This document shows, piece after piece, positions 19,848-31,459 of a DNA stretch of 64,000 nt. The notes under the pieces are model-generated. The model searched no databases. It was not told the origin of the DNA and worked only from the letters and a program-made list of their open reading frames with translations. A program made the translations under genes and the position numbers. Origin of the DNA: Phoronis australis (lineage: Eukaryota > Phoronida > Phoronidae); contig NMRA01000210.1 of assembly GCA_002633005.1 (NCBI GenBank), positions 371,653 to 435,652 on the forward strand, in the 5' to 3' direction. How positions within the stretch are numbered: position 1 is the stretch's first letter; every line of letters starts with the position of its first letter.

Positions 19848-21186
19848 TTTAAAGGCGAAGGCAACCTTTTTTCATGTCATTTTTAGCAAAAATAAGGTTC
19901 GTTGATTATCCCAGACATATTTTTCACTTATTTACTGCTTTAGGTGATTTAATTAATTACTTGTCGTCTACTCCGGAAGTGACGTTTTGGGAGGCAAGAA
20001 TTTCGCGCCAATTTTTTTTTTCATATAGTCTGACTGTGAGAGCAGTCGAGTCAGTCATTGTTCTACCTCGGTTGTGATAAGTTCGGTCGTCGTTTGCTTT
20101 TGCTTACGAGTCAGTCAACATGCCACGCTGTTGCTGCCTACTGGGGTGTACTCATTATCGTCTCACGTACAGAGGAAGAACTGTCCCACTTGCCCGAGTG
20201 TCCCGCGACACACTCCTACTGGAGGGTGATCTGAGCACCCAAACTGCTTACATCCCGCCGTGTGACTCCCGCGCCACACACCTGGCACCTTCCAAATAGC
20301 TCCAATACAAGTCCACAATAAACTTATCAAACTTAGGCTCACCGATCTGTTCATTGGATGACGAACTGTCCTCTTCACTGGGTGTCGAACTGGGCCTGTA
20401 TTCACTCCCACTACTCAACATCTTTGCAGAGCTGCTGACAGGCTCTGGGCTAGAGACAACAGCACAAGGCGAATCACTGCTAGTTCCCGGAATTGCACGC
20501 AATGGGGTACGTTCGGAGGCACGGGTAACAGTAGATGAAGTGCCTCCAGTCACTGTATATAGTGGCCACAGCTCGCGAGGCTTCTCGCTTCAAAAACGCA
20601 CTTCTCGGGGTTGGCGACAGGGCACTGCCGGGAATCAACGGCGACGGTATGGAGCCCTTCTTCAGGTGTTGTTTCGCAGGGACCTTCATCAATTCAGCGT
20701 ACATATCTGTCATAATCTGACGGCAGAAAATGCTTGCCACACACTCGGTAACCCTCCATTGCTTTGTACGTTGCCTGGACGGGTAGTGCTGCGTTCTTCA
20801 CGTGAACGAGCTAGCCAAGTACGGCGAAGTGTGTCATCCTTCGGAAAGCGACGCAAGGTACCCAAAGCGCGTGTGAGACGATAATGAGTACATCCCGGCA
20901 CGCAGCAACAGCGTGGCATGTTGACTGACTTGTAAACAAAAGCAAACGACGACCGAACTTATCACAAACGAGGTAAAACAATGACTGACTCGACAGCTCT
21001 CACAGTCAGACTACAATGAAAAGAAATTGGCGCGAAACTCTTGCCTCCCAAAACGTCACTTCCGGAGTAGAGGACGAGAAATTAAATTACGAAAAGCTGT
21101 AATTAAGTGAAAAAGGTGTCTGGGATAATTAACGAACCTAATTTTTGCCAAAAGTGACATGAAAAAAGGTTGCCGTCGCCTTTAAA
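19848..21186 (-). mobile_element. THAP foldback element, copy 2, abutting the K1 stop codon
   Basis: Inverted arms of ~315 bp (19848-20166 and 20873-21186) are about twice as long as in copy 1. They include the THAP start codon, so MPRCCC can be read inward from both ends. The outer termini TTTAAAGGCGAAGG / CCGTCGCCTTTAAA match copy 1. The right end is 20 bp from the K1 stop codon, and the main THAP frame runs in the same direction as K1. Confidence 0.85.
20248..20919 (-). pseudogene. Broken THAP-domain gene of foldback element
   Basis: The start at 20919 reads [20 protein letters not shown] with [13 protein letters not shown], a good first half of a THAP finger. Continuation requires frame changes: ECVASIFCRQI and HLKKGSIPS sit in a second frame (20740-20480), and SSEEDSSSSNEQ-like acidic sequence in a third (20553-20248). 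At least two frameshifts break it. It retains the post-THAP block that copy 1 has lost. Confidence 0.65.
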
Positions 21187-21206
21187 GCCATGATTATAAC
21201 CGGCTG

Positions 21207-22085
21207 CTAATCCATGGTCATTTCTATTGTCTCTTCCATGGGACCCACGGCATTCTTTGACCGCATCAAGTCCGTTTTCGTCTGATTATTCAACTCCTCT
21301 GCATTGTTTACAAGGAATGTGTACAAATTGTTAAAGTTATTTCCAACCACGGCTATGGGTATGGCTGTAAGGATCAACCCCGTTAAAGCGCATAGAGCTC
21401 CAACGAAGTAGCCAACGAATGTGGTAGGGAATTGGTCACCATAGCCGACGGTGGTCATGGTAACAATTGCCCACCAACAGGCAACAGCCATGTTGTCAAA
21501 ACTATCAGCGCCCCGATAATCAGCAATGTACATCAATGGTCCGAAAAACAGCGTTCCGAAGCCCATCACAAAGCCCATGAGTAGCAACATTTTCCAGCTT
21601 TCAACAAGGGATAATACCAGAACACGGACAATTGGCAGTTGATAGGCAAAGCCAATCAACCGACACAATCTCAAAACCGTGACGGAACCGAATATTAGAA
21701 TCAGTGGCATCAGCGAATTCAGTAGCTCCACGTCTGTAACTAAGTAAGCGAGAATATAACACGACGTGTGCATTAGGCAGCAGACTATATCTAAAATAGA
21801 GATAGCGCTTTTGAAAAAGACTTTCTTTTCGGGATATATCAAGAATCTGGCGATCAAGTCCAAGGTAAAGTACGAGAGACAAATGTAATCCAATACTTTC
21901 AACGTTGTATCAGTCTCCGACGTAATGAGCAAGACCTCTTTGTGGTTGCTCATATTTGAGATATGTTGTAGATCTTTCATATGCACGTGGTTGGCATCAC
22001 CTGCATGGCGGAATTCAGCCATTGTATTCAGAATGGTCACAGCGATACCAGTCAGCGACACCAGAAAGTATACAACGGCATAAGC
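21207..22085 (-). CDS. K1 exon 2 (S1-S6 pore domain and C-tail)
   Basis: The acceptor TTATTCCAG precedes AYAVVYFLVSLTG. The exon is 879 bp including the TAG stop. Helices in order: AYAVVYFLVSLTGIAVTIL (S1), VLDYICLSYFTLDLIARFL (S2), AISILDIVCC (S3), LRLCRLIGFAYQLP (S4), LFFGPLMYIAD (S5 end), CWWAIVTMTTVGYGD (pore), LTAIPIAVVGNNF (S6). The C-tail is short (~35 aa) and ends METTIEM-like ETIEMTMD. Confidence 0.92.
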   Translation of the reverse strand, partial: AYAVVYFLVSLTGIAVTILNTMAEFRHAGDANHVHMKDLQHISNMSNHKEVLLITSETDTTLKVLDYICLSYFTLDLIARFLIYPEKKVFFKSAISILDIVCCLMHTSCYILAYLVTDVELLNSLMPLILIFGSVTVLRLCRLIGFAYQLPIVRVLVLSLVESWKMLLLMGFVMGFGTLFFGPLMYIADYRGADSFDNMAVACWWAIVTMTTVGYGDQFPTTFVGYFVGALCALTGLILTAIPIAVVGNNFNNLYTFLVNNAEELNNQTKTDLMRSKNAVGPMEETIEMTMD

Positions 22086-25000
22086 CTGGAATAACAGTCG
22101 ACAGTGTTACAAAGACGAGAATATACTTAGGTGTTCTTTCAAAACGAAAATCAAGTACCGAATACACATTCATAATATTATAATAATTCAAAATCAGATA
22201 TTCCGGTTCCTTGTCGAAACACTTCGAAATGCTTCGCAAACTTACTCTCGTGCACAGAACTTTTTCGATATCCAAGCTAGAATGTAAATAAACTCAGGAC
22301 CCAGGGTCTCATGTTTTAATTGAATTCGAACTCGAATATATTTTTTGACATTATCCGTTCCGCTTTAGATTAGCGTCTGTTACTTTATGATCGAGTGCAT
22401 TATGGTAAACGTGGGTGAATGTCTAATCCTATCTTCCACTTGATGACTACAGCAGTTCTAGAAGTTGAAGTCCGAACTCTAAATCTCGAGTTTGAACTCA
22501 ACTTTAGCTTATAGGTCAAAAGTAGGGGTCATCAAGTGGGAACTTAGACTAGACAGTCATCCGCATAAACCATAGTATAATACAGCGTAGTATAATAGAC
22601 ACTCATACTCCTATTAAAGGGATGTTATCGGTTTTACGACCGAAAAATGCATTTCGGAGATTAATGTTGGGCGGGATAGACTTCTTGAAGTTATTAACTT
22701 TGACCAGAGCTATGAAACAACCAGCCAGTTGCGTTTTCGTGATTTTATTATAAATTGCCAATTCTAGCTCATGTTTGCCAAACATCTACTGAAATCAAAG
22801 CCAGTGACTTTACCAACCTGCCACTTATTGAGTGGGATGTAACTCAGCCAGCGGATTAACGGTCTGTGACCCCAGGGGTTGCACATTTGATTCCGCGTTG
22901 AACCTGACCTCAAAAATATTAGTTTTCTTGTCTATGATGTAGAACAATAAAATAACAAATGTAATTTGGAGTTCTACATAGAGTCAGGAGATTAGAACCA
23001 GGACCCTGATCAAGTGGTTAAAGACGTTCAATTTCGTGAAGAAACCAAGTAATTCCGTTCGTTTACAACAGTTGGTTGTAAGTCAATAGCTGATTTCATT
23101 CACAGTAATTTCCGAGGTATCAATGCACGGTCGAAGCTTTCAATAAAATAGCTGAAAAGCTGGATCTCTAAAAGAACCCGGGACCCTGTGAGAGCAACAT
23201 ATAGCTATTCTGACTGGTATCCCAAAGTTCAAAGGTCAACGTGTCGAGTTCAGTTATTCTGAGAAGCTTCTTTTATCGCGTTGTAATCCAGTCGTAGTTA
23301 TAGCAATAGCAGTAAGAGATTTATTAATACTGGACAAAACCTGTTCATTGAATACAGCACTCATTTTCAACTGTACAGTGGGTATTGAAAAGAAATATGC
23401 GGTTACATGTGTAAATTTTAATAACTTGAATATGAAAAAATGAAAAAAAAACACGAGATACAACAAATAACAATACACCGCAGAAGACACCAGACCGCCT
23501 GTACTTTTTTGCATTGACACTATAAAACGCACTTGCACGCGGTCTTAACATGTTGCAAAGTTTAATTTGAAGCTCAGGCCCGTAGCCAGGGGGGGTTCGA
23601 GGGGTTCGAACGAATTCCCCCCCCCCGCGGAAAAGGTCCAGCCCCAACCTATCCGTTAAAGATGGACAACAACAAAATTGATGCAGCTACTGGTACTACT
23701 AACTACAATTGTTAACTAAGTTAGTAATAATTTTGAATTTGCTTCTGATTCAAAGCGCTTCACGTTATCATCGAGCCGTGCGTTACCCGGCTCACTTCGC
23801 CCGAGTGGTATTTGCGTAAATGACAGGATCGTGCAGACGATTAGAGGAGGCTTTATGTTACTCATCGGCATTGAACACGCGTGGTGGTTACACCGCAGGG
23901 AAACAAGGGAGTCTAGAAGTAAATGTCTATACCTAGCTAAGCTATATAGCAGAGAGATAGCTCCCAAAAAGTCACATTGCGGTATGAATGTCTCTCTCAA
24001 ACAGTAGTCCAGACCTCAAACCACTGAGCCAAACAGTTCATTACTCTGATTGTCTGCTAATGAGTCGTAACAAACGTGAATAGATTATTGTATTTGTGTC
24101 CATTTAGTAACCGTGTAAAAGGGTGTGCAAAAAGTTGACTAGTTCTCAATACATTGATTTCATTGTTGAGATAATCGGTTCCAATCACTGCCAATCGTGA
24201 TACTTGAATCTAATTAACGACTCATTCTCAATTAGGAGCAACATCTGGGGCACGGGTACGGGCTGCGGTGACCAACGGTTTTAAATTTAAAAAGACTGAA
24301 TGGGGCTCACTGACTATTTGAAGACTGGCAGGGACTGGATAGCCTGCTAACTACATTTGATTTCGACCCGCCTGTGCGTGGTTCCGATGGGTGAGGTTCA
24401 GGCGCAGCGGCCCTAACTTTTTCAGTCGCGCAGTGAAATGATGCAACCTTGACATGGATTTTATGAATGTATCGTGGTTGATAATTCATCAATATTCCCA
24501 CTCCAAATTGTTTAAAATGCAATAACGTTAACACGGAAAAATATGACTAGATAAAAAGTTTCATTAAGTTAATCTCCGACTAAATATTTCTGACCGAGAA
24601 GGTGTAATCACTCATTTAAGCCTGATTTGAAAATTTGGCAAGAAGTAACGAGGAGAACGTTTTGGACCACATTACATCCGAAATAAGTCCCATTTTTGCG
24701 AGCAACCGTCACGGTCTCGCTGGTTCCCTGCGTGACGCTGGGTGGTAGCGAGCAAGCCTGGTATGAACACTTAATTTTCCTCGGGATTTTTTTTACAACG
24801 GCGTTTCTGATTGGCTGGTCGATTTCTCAACAAGCAGCACTTTACCCAAACAAACTGACATGTTTGATGGAGGAAGTGTAATGTGGTCTGTTGTACAGAC
24901 AAATCGGGTGCTTAAAATTCATGTTCAAGAAATGTGAATCCCAGAAAATTGTGGTTGCGCCTTTCGGATTGCATCTTCCTAATGTAGCTGGATTTTGTTT

Positions 25001-28000
25001 ACGTTAGGCCTACTGTCCTGTATTATACAGTATGAATAACGCACTAGTAAAATCGACCAGATGACGGCGTGTTTATTGTACATGTGCTTCTGAGCACGCA
25101 GCTATTAAACATTAGGCCTACTGCAGAAACAAAATAGTTGCTGCTACGCCACTTGCAGGGACAAAGCTAAAAATCGTCCATAGTCCGACATTTTCTCACT
25201 TTGTTGTAAAGCTAACCAATGACTGTCGTGGTTACATCAACCAGTGATAAAGCGCGTGCTACTGCCTGCTACCTGCGCGCTGGCTACCACCTAGCGGCAC
25301 GCGGGGAACCGGCGAGCCGTCACGGCATCCTCATCTCTGGTATTAGGCCTACTAATTCCGGCTCATCTCACAAACATAGAACTGAGAGTCATCGTTGTGT
25401 ATACAAATTTCCCTTCCCCCTGATTAAGCTGCGACAACTGAGGGCCAAAGTGTCGACGTTGCGGCAAAGTATCAAAGGTCCACCGATCAAGAAATTCGAA
25501 CCACCCCCTGCGCAATGCTGGCTACGGGCCTGTAGCTTACAAGCTCTGTTTTGAAAGCATTCAAAAGTTTATTTTCGCTTTACCCTAATCGATATCAAGG
25601 TTGAGAAAGGCTCTGTTGGATCTGCTATGCATTTGGTTTACAAAAATAGTATTATTTAGTATTATGTGGTCAGAAGCTAGTTTGTTTACACACTTAAACA
25701 TATGTTTACACGTATGAAAATATCTCCTCTCCAGCAGTCTGGGCCAGCTAAGTTGATAATATAAAACTGGGCAGTCTGGGCTCATCAGCCACGGACTAGT
25801 GTAGGAGAAGACAACACCGAAATAAAACCACGTGATGATATGCCACGAACGCGGAGAATGTTGGCTTAGGGCAGCAGGCGAACTTTCTGTACCTGTTTTA
25901 CCTACAGTGTAGAAGAGAACCAGACAGGCATCCTACCCATCAATGGAAACCCAGAAAGAAGAAGACATTTTAGCAACCAGTACAAAGCCTTAGCAAACAA
26001 ATAGCGCCCCCTGCTTAATGCTCTAACTGCTACATTATTATCAGACTTACACGACGACCATGTAATAACACAATACTCTAACCGTACGCGTTTTCGTAGC
26101 CTAAGGGAGACATATTCTCGAACGGTAAGTGCGTGTCGGCCATGTGTATACAATATTGTCAAACCTGGTTAGACTAGGCACCTGTGCTAGGTTCTAAGTG
26201 TGTTAATCCAAGAAGCTTCTGAGCCTTTTTAGGTGATCATTGTCAATATGTTTGTCCCGTGTAAAAAACGAATCAAGGGTGGTATTTTATTTCACTAGCA
26301 GATTTACAAATGAATATCCTGACGTCTGTCGATTTAGCATTAACGTGCGAATAAAATGACGTAGATTTGGTTTTGGTGGTGCAAAGTAGCTCTATATACT
26401 GACAATCACTGGCACATGCTATCAAGTTAACAAATTAGAGTATTTTCTAGAGCACCCTGCAACATTTATAATGCCTGATGACACACAGTAAAGTAGCTGT
26501 ACGACATTGATATAGACAGCAAATAACAGGGGCCCAGTACTGATCCCCTGGGAATATCACAGGATGTCGAAAAGAGGCCTGACATTTTACCATTTAAAGA
26601 CGTGCAATGGGTTTTGCCAGAAAGGTAAGACCACCGACCTCCCTAATGCCAACCCTGTCTATCGTGGAAAGCCAGCACTCATGGTGGACAGTGTCAAAGG
26701 TTTTTTCAGATCCAAAATAAGCACCACTGCCCATAGAAAACAGGATGTGGTCAGTACCAGCAAACAGCGCAGTCTCTGTCCGACAACCATTTGTTGCCGA
26801 TCAAAGTTTGTTGTGTATTATACAAAATGGGTATTTATATTTTGAGTATAATTTTTACGTTTTGTGAGTTGCATATGTGCTTTGATGCCGTATATCAGCA
26901 TGGAAAATGCAAATTGTTTTCTTTTCATTTACGAATAAGATGAAAAATGAAAGCACTCCGAGGTGCGACACTATGCGAAATCAAATAAGAACCTTGAACT
27001 GTGGTCGCCTAGGAAACCAAAAAGATCAATGAATACGACAACAACCATGACACCAACAACAACAACCAAGATATCGCCGATGACACAGGTACTGACATCA
27101 ACTTCGACGATGCCGTCAGCAACTCATTGTCACAGACGCCAATGCGACTACAAAGAGACAAGACTGCTAATGACAACGAGGTCGCTGCCAGTGACAACGA
27201 CGGCGCCTACACCGGAGATGATAATGACAATGACGCTACTTCCGGCGACGACGGCAACACTCAGACAACTTCGGCGAGCTGTCAACGATGCCAAACCCGA
27301 CGGCGTCAAAGATGCTGTTAATTCTGAAACTTGAGATGTCGTTAATGCCATGCAAACGGCAAGACTGGATAACACTGATGAGACGATAGCGCATCGAACG
27401 CCCATATCAACAACGCCGTTGTCACTGTAGCCGACCGTCCGGCAAAAGAATCATTGATGACAAGAATAACTACGTTAAAAACAACGACATCAATGCCGAA
27501 GGCACCGTTGCAAACGTCGGCTCTTCCAACAGGACTTCCCACTCTGGAAAGTGGACGTCATGGAAATTCTATAACTGTCAGATAGGGAGGTCCTGTACTA
27601 AACATCAAAATTTTGCATCTGATTAAGCAGCAGTCTTCGTTGAATAAATTAGCTTCCACTCAACGACAATGGTTTTACACTTGAGAACAAGTTTAGATTT
27701 TGCAGGTTCCAAGACAAATGTTCAAATTGGACTTCAAACTTCAGGGTGTCATGTCTCAAAAACGTGTGATCAGATTCAAATTATTACTTCTAGGTATTAC
27801 GCTTTACACACTGCTCTATAAATGTTCCTTTTGCATCAAATACATCACTTATAAGATTTCCATGAAACCTTTCAAACATTACATAAAACGGAAACGAAAT
27901 GTGAATTCAGAGAACTGTATCAGCGTTTTTGAGAGTTCCTCTAGAATATTCATATCAAAAGTAAAAATTTGTTCATGCTATTGATACCAGCGAAAAACGC

Positions 28001-28789
28001 GACTTAGTTTGCCATTTTTCAAAATGTTCTTAACGTATATACGTGAACGGCCATTATTCAAAGTGTTATTTTTAAAAAATGTTCTCTCTATAAAAACAGT
28101 TTGGAAATTTATTTTCTTCGATTTTAAGATTTTGCTATCCACGTCTTTTAGTTGACAAAGTCGAAATAATTGCCTCTGCGATTGTTTGCTGGGCTTCATG
28201 TGTGTGTAAATGTGTCAGAATTTGACAGACAGAATTAAGTACTTACCATGGCTGACTTGGAGGAAAGAGGCCTTTCAATGCTTGTGTAAGCTTTGTACTG
28301 ACAATTTTTCCACGGCGAAGCCGACTCTGGAGGACAAGCGCACGGTAAGGGGCCAACAGCGAACTTGGAGGACATCTTTTCATGCCAGGCCAGGTCCTGT
28401 TGGAAGGAATCTAAACTCACCCTGCAGCAGTGAGAGACTAAGTCCAGGGGAATTTCCCAAAAACTTAATTCCGCTCTTATTTCAGCACCACACACGACTC
28501 CCTTAGCAAAATGCAACTCCCCGTTTCTGTATAACGATAATATGCGCTCAAAAATAACTGGATTGCGATCAAAGAAGTATTCGATTGTCTTGTCTTGGAA
28601 GTTATTCTGCATATTTTTGGAATGTCGGTCTGCTAATCTTGCCAGACGTGAGCCTTTCACGGACAACAGAGTGCCGCAGAGCGTTTCAAATCGTACTCCT
28701 CCAACATTAAGACAAATGAACGAGGTTTCCTTGCCTTTTTCGATATTTTCATTTTGGTCAAGTATTTCACCTGACACGGTTCGAAGCAT
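21207..28789 (-). CDS. Kv-like voltage-gated K+ channel K1 (two exons)
   Basis: Two exons (28789-28247 and 22085-21207) give 473 aa. The T1 domain (residues ~25-140) shows FICLNVGGVRFETL, YFFDRNPVIFERIL and a zinc-site-like H-x6-C-x20-CC; the usual Shab/Shaw/Shal spacing is Hx5C. S1-S6 follow the intron. The filter is TVGYGD (21435-21452). S4 reads VLRLCRLIGFAYQLPIVRVL: arginines at R1 and R2, then Gly, Tyr and Pro where Shaker has R3, R4 and K5, and one Arg further on. The S6 gate is AIPIAVVG, lacking the second proline of PxP. The product should be a tetrameric K+ channel with reduced voltage sensing. It is a paralogue of K2 at 41794-53867. Confidence 0.9.
22086..23574. other. K1 intron, 3' part
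   Basis: Contains a foldback relic at ~22397-22575, with TGAATGTCTAATCC and CCACTTGATGAC mirrored by GTCATCAAGTGG and GACTAGACAGTCAT. It is related to the element at 40158-40522. Otherwise unassigned. Confidence 0.45.
23575..25532. mobile_element. CAGGCCCGTAGCC element, copy 1 (1958 bp, in K1 intron)
   Basis: The ends are CAGGCCCGTAGCCAGG and CTGGCTACGGGCCTG with G/C runs inside. The flanks AAGCT and TAGCT are consistent with a decayed 5-bp TSD. Internal blocks, for example around 24050 and 24240, match copy 2 at 35785-36010. No transposase was identified. CAG...CTG ends with 5-bp TSDs suggest a hAT5-like origin (inference). Confidence 0.75.
24715..25316. mobile_element. 602-bp MULE-like MITE nested in copy 1
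   Basis: The ends CTCGCTGGTTCCC and GGGGAACCGGCGAG match the 18655-18824 MITE. CCGTCACGG flanks both sides (24706-24714 and 25317-25325). Copy 2 of the host element reads ACCGTCACGGCATCC uninterrupted near 36732, which is the empty site. Confidence 0.85.
25533..28246. other. K1 intron, 5' part
   Basis: No exon is required here, because the T1 exon joins the S1 exon in phase 0. It contains the triplet-periodic low-complexity tract described separately. The rest is unassigned. Confidence 0.5.
26995..27510. repeat. Triplet-periodic AAC/GAC low-complexity tract
   Basis: Dense (R)AC triplets (AACAACAACAAC, GACGACGGC, GATGATAATGAC) create overlapping long frames in several registers. One plus frame is Asn/Asp/Thr-rich. 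No domain is visible. Simple-sequence expansion with substitution is the simplest reading. Confidence 0.55.
28247..28789 (-). CDS. K1 exon 1 (T1 tetramerisation domain)
   Basis: Start ATG at 28789-28787; donor GCCATG|GTAAGT at 28247/28246, phase 0. It encodes 181 residues. A downstream ATG near the T1 domain is possible, but the upstream Met gives a plausible 24-residue polar leader. The intron site directly before S1 is identical to that of K2. Confidence 0.88.
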
Positions 28790-29172
28790 ATTGGACCAGA
28801 GAGTTCAAGCACAGAGTCTTGCCGCACTAGGCGAAGTATCGCGTGACTTATAAACACTAGCTGTCGTTACGTGTTCCAGGACCCGGTGTTGCACACTCGT
28901 TGAAACCCTGCGTACCTTCAGTGTATTCCCCTTGTAACGTATATGTACACACAACTGTAACAACAATAGCTGTATTTAGTTCACTTGCATTCTTGAGTGC
29001 CGACTTATGGCTGTCAGTTGACAAATAGTACTTGTCCAGGCCCGATCCGATTTATCGTAATTCTGGTCAGAAATTCCACCTGCAAAGAAGTTGCACGAGT
29101 ACAGTGAATCAGGTCGCTGACTCTTTAGGACATTTAAAGCACTTGTGATAAAAAACTCGACTTGACTAGGTG
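28790..29172. other. Upstream of K1; possible promoter region
   Basis: First few hundred bases 5' of the K1 start on the minus strand. No TATA box or other element could be assigned. Confidence 0.35.
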
Positions 29173-29418
29173 ATGTTTACATGTATGTATATGTATGCAT
29201 GCATGTATGTATGTATGTATGTACGTATGCATGTATGTATGTACGTGTGTATGTATGTATGTATGCACGCATTTGTATGTATGTATATATGTATGTATGT
29301 TTGTACGTACTTATGTATGTATGTATGCATGTATGTACATATGTATGTATGTGTGTACGTACGTATGTATGTGTGTACGTACGTATGTACGTATGTATGT
29401 ATGTATGTATGTATGTAT
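29173..29418. repeat. (ATGT)n microsatellite, ~245 bp
   Basis: Imperfect ATGT/ACGT tetranucleotide repeat with GTACGT and GCATGC interruptions. The long Tyr/Val/Cys/Met frames on plus and Tyr/Ile/His/Thr frames on minus are by-products. Confidence 0.97.
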
Positions 29419-31301
29419 TTCACAGTTTATTAATCTGTTAAAAAATTAAAGCGGCTACGAACCAGTGTTCATGCAAGAAGCGAACTTCTCTTTAAAATCA
29501 CGTACCGTGTACAATTTGGTCTCATAGTGTTCCTTACGGTAAAATGAGCAGTGATTTCGGACTTTGTAAGGGCACTGACTTTACGTTATTTGTTGAAATC
29601 ATGTTCACTGCATAAAATGACACGTCATGACACGGAAACTTGCTGAGTTTGATCTCAAGCAGGAATGAATTTCCAGTTCTTTCCAAACCGTAGAATCATC
29701 TCGAACTTGACAAAGGAACAATTTCAGACTAATTTCATAATTGTTTGTTTTCGGAATGGTGTATGTGTACTTGATAAGAAATTCATCCGTGAGAATATAT
29801 CTAAAGTAAATAATTCCAGAAAAAGCGTCTTTTCAGGGATTGGTTGCATGGGATTGCCAACAACCTACGGAAACCACTGCAGGCGTAGTCTGTCGTGAGA
29901 AATACATTTAACGGCTATACCGCAGGCAGTCTCGCGCGGGCAATACCTGGCTCCGATGGATTCGAATGTGATGGTAGTTCGCCACTGGCATGACGAATTA
30001 TATTTTACTCGAAAATCGGTGAAACGGAAGTGGACAACCGGCTTTTTGGACTAAACTAGGAGCCATGGCAAAACTGGTTCACAGAATTAAGTGACCAAGT
30101 TTGGATTTTATATTTTGCGATAGCTTTTAACAAGAGAAATGCAATTTTTAATGTAAAGACAAATATTCCCTTTCAGTAATGCTGTTAGTTCTTGACAAAA
30201 ACGGATATCTATCAACACGTACATGTATCGGTGCTGGGCCAACACGTGACCATGATTTCTGTTAACTCGACTGTAATATCTACGTCGTCTTTCGAGCTCC
30301 TGTCTCGGTACGAGAGTTTGTTGTTAAGGAGATCGGTGCAGCTTCAAGATCACATCTCACAATTATCGTCACCAATCGCATTTACGGGGGCAGTTTCGGA
30401 CGAGAAGGCTCGTGGTAATTTTACACCGCCCTTTTCCGGGACTGCCCGTAATAAAAGTGAGGCCAAGCATGTGCCTGGAATCTCGATTATCCATACGCAT
30501 GAAACTGTCATTGACTAAGTATAAGGAACGTAATTTAACACAAATACAAACATGAAAGACTCTTTGATTGTTACGTGGAGTATATTGTATGTAGGTTTTG
30601 TAGGAATGCAATGCGAGTCCTTGATATAACGTGATGATATTTCCTTTCAAAATTTTAAAAACTTACAATAATATAGATTTAGCAATTTTCATATTTTTTC
30701 AACAAGCTAAGATATTCAATTTAAACTAAGAACGTTAGACAACATGACATGGTGTCAAAATTTGTGCTGGATTGTTTGAAATTTCTTGCACCTATGAAAA
30801 GTCACACATACTCACCTTGGCAAACTATAATCCATGACCATACTGAGAATGTCAATTTCTCAAACCATGATGCTCAATGGCGTCAGGGTCAACGCAGATG
30901 AGGCTCAAGATGGGTGCCTTATGTGAGAGATAGAGATAGCTGAGGCCCAGTGCAGAGGGAGAGCTGCGGGCTCAGCTGTCTGCCTCAAGTAAAACATATC
31001 TTAGACTTAGACCAGACGAAAAGAATACCAGCGAAGCAAAATCCTCGTGAACCATATTGGCGCAGATTTGAGCTAAGAGCAAAGCTTACATGGATTTGAG
31101 ATGCTTATCTCGTCGTCTGCGCTGGACTAAAGGCATTGAGACTCGCTTAAATTTCCTTTGCGTATCACACGGTTATTCCGTGACTTAAGTGACACAACCT
31201 TGTTTTGCTATTACCATAGTACCTGAACTGGGGCATGTTTGTTTTGATTTTATGTTTAACAACACCTGAGCCTGTGGTCTAATCTTTGTACTCGATATAT
31301 C
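29419..31301. other. Unassigned intergenic sequence
   Basis: Several 60-110 codon frames have no domain signature. No exon was supported. Confidence 0.4.
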
Positions 31302-31306
31302 TATTC

Positions 31307-31459
31307 CAGTGGCGGATTTAGAGGGGGGACAAGGGGCCATGCCCCCCCCCCTAAAATTCTCCCACATTCCATTTGGCAGTTCGGGAGTGCGAATGTCTGA
31401 CGCCTGGCTAATACTCTGCCCTGGCTCCCCCCTAACTCAAAATACTGGATCAGCTCCTG
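31307..31459. mobile_element. CAGTGGCGG MITE, 153 bp, TSD TATTC
   Basis: The left end is CAGTGGCGGATTTAGAGG, then a G-run, CCATGCC, a C-run and CTAAAATTCTCCCA. The right end CTGGATCAGCTCCTG is a decayed CTGGATCCGCCACTG. TATTC lies on both sides (31302-31306 and 31460-31464). Confidence 0.85.

Noticed and set aside
20354-20884. 176-codon plus-strand frame
   Set aside because: Antisense to the THAP gene remains of foldback copy 2.
29166-29449. Six overlapping long open frames on both strands
   Set aside because: All are translations of the (ATGT)n microsatellite.
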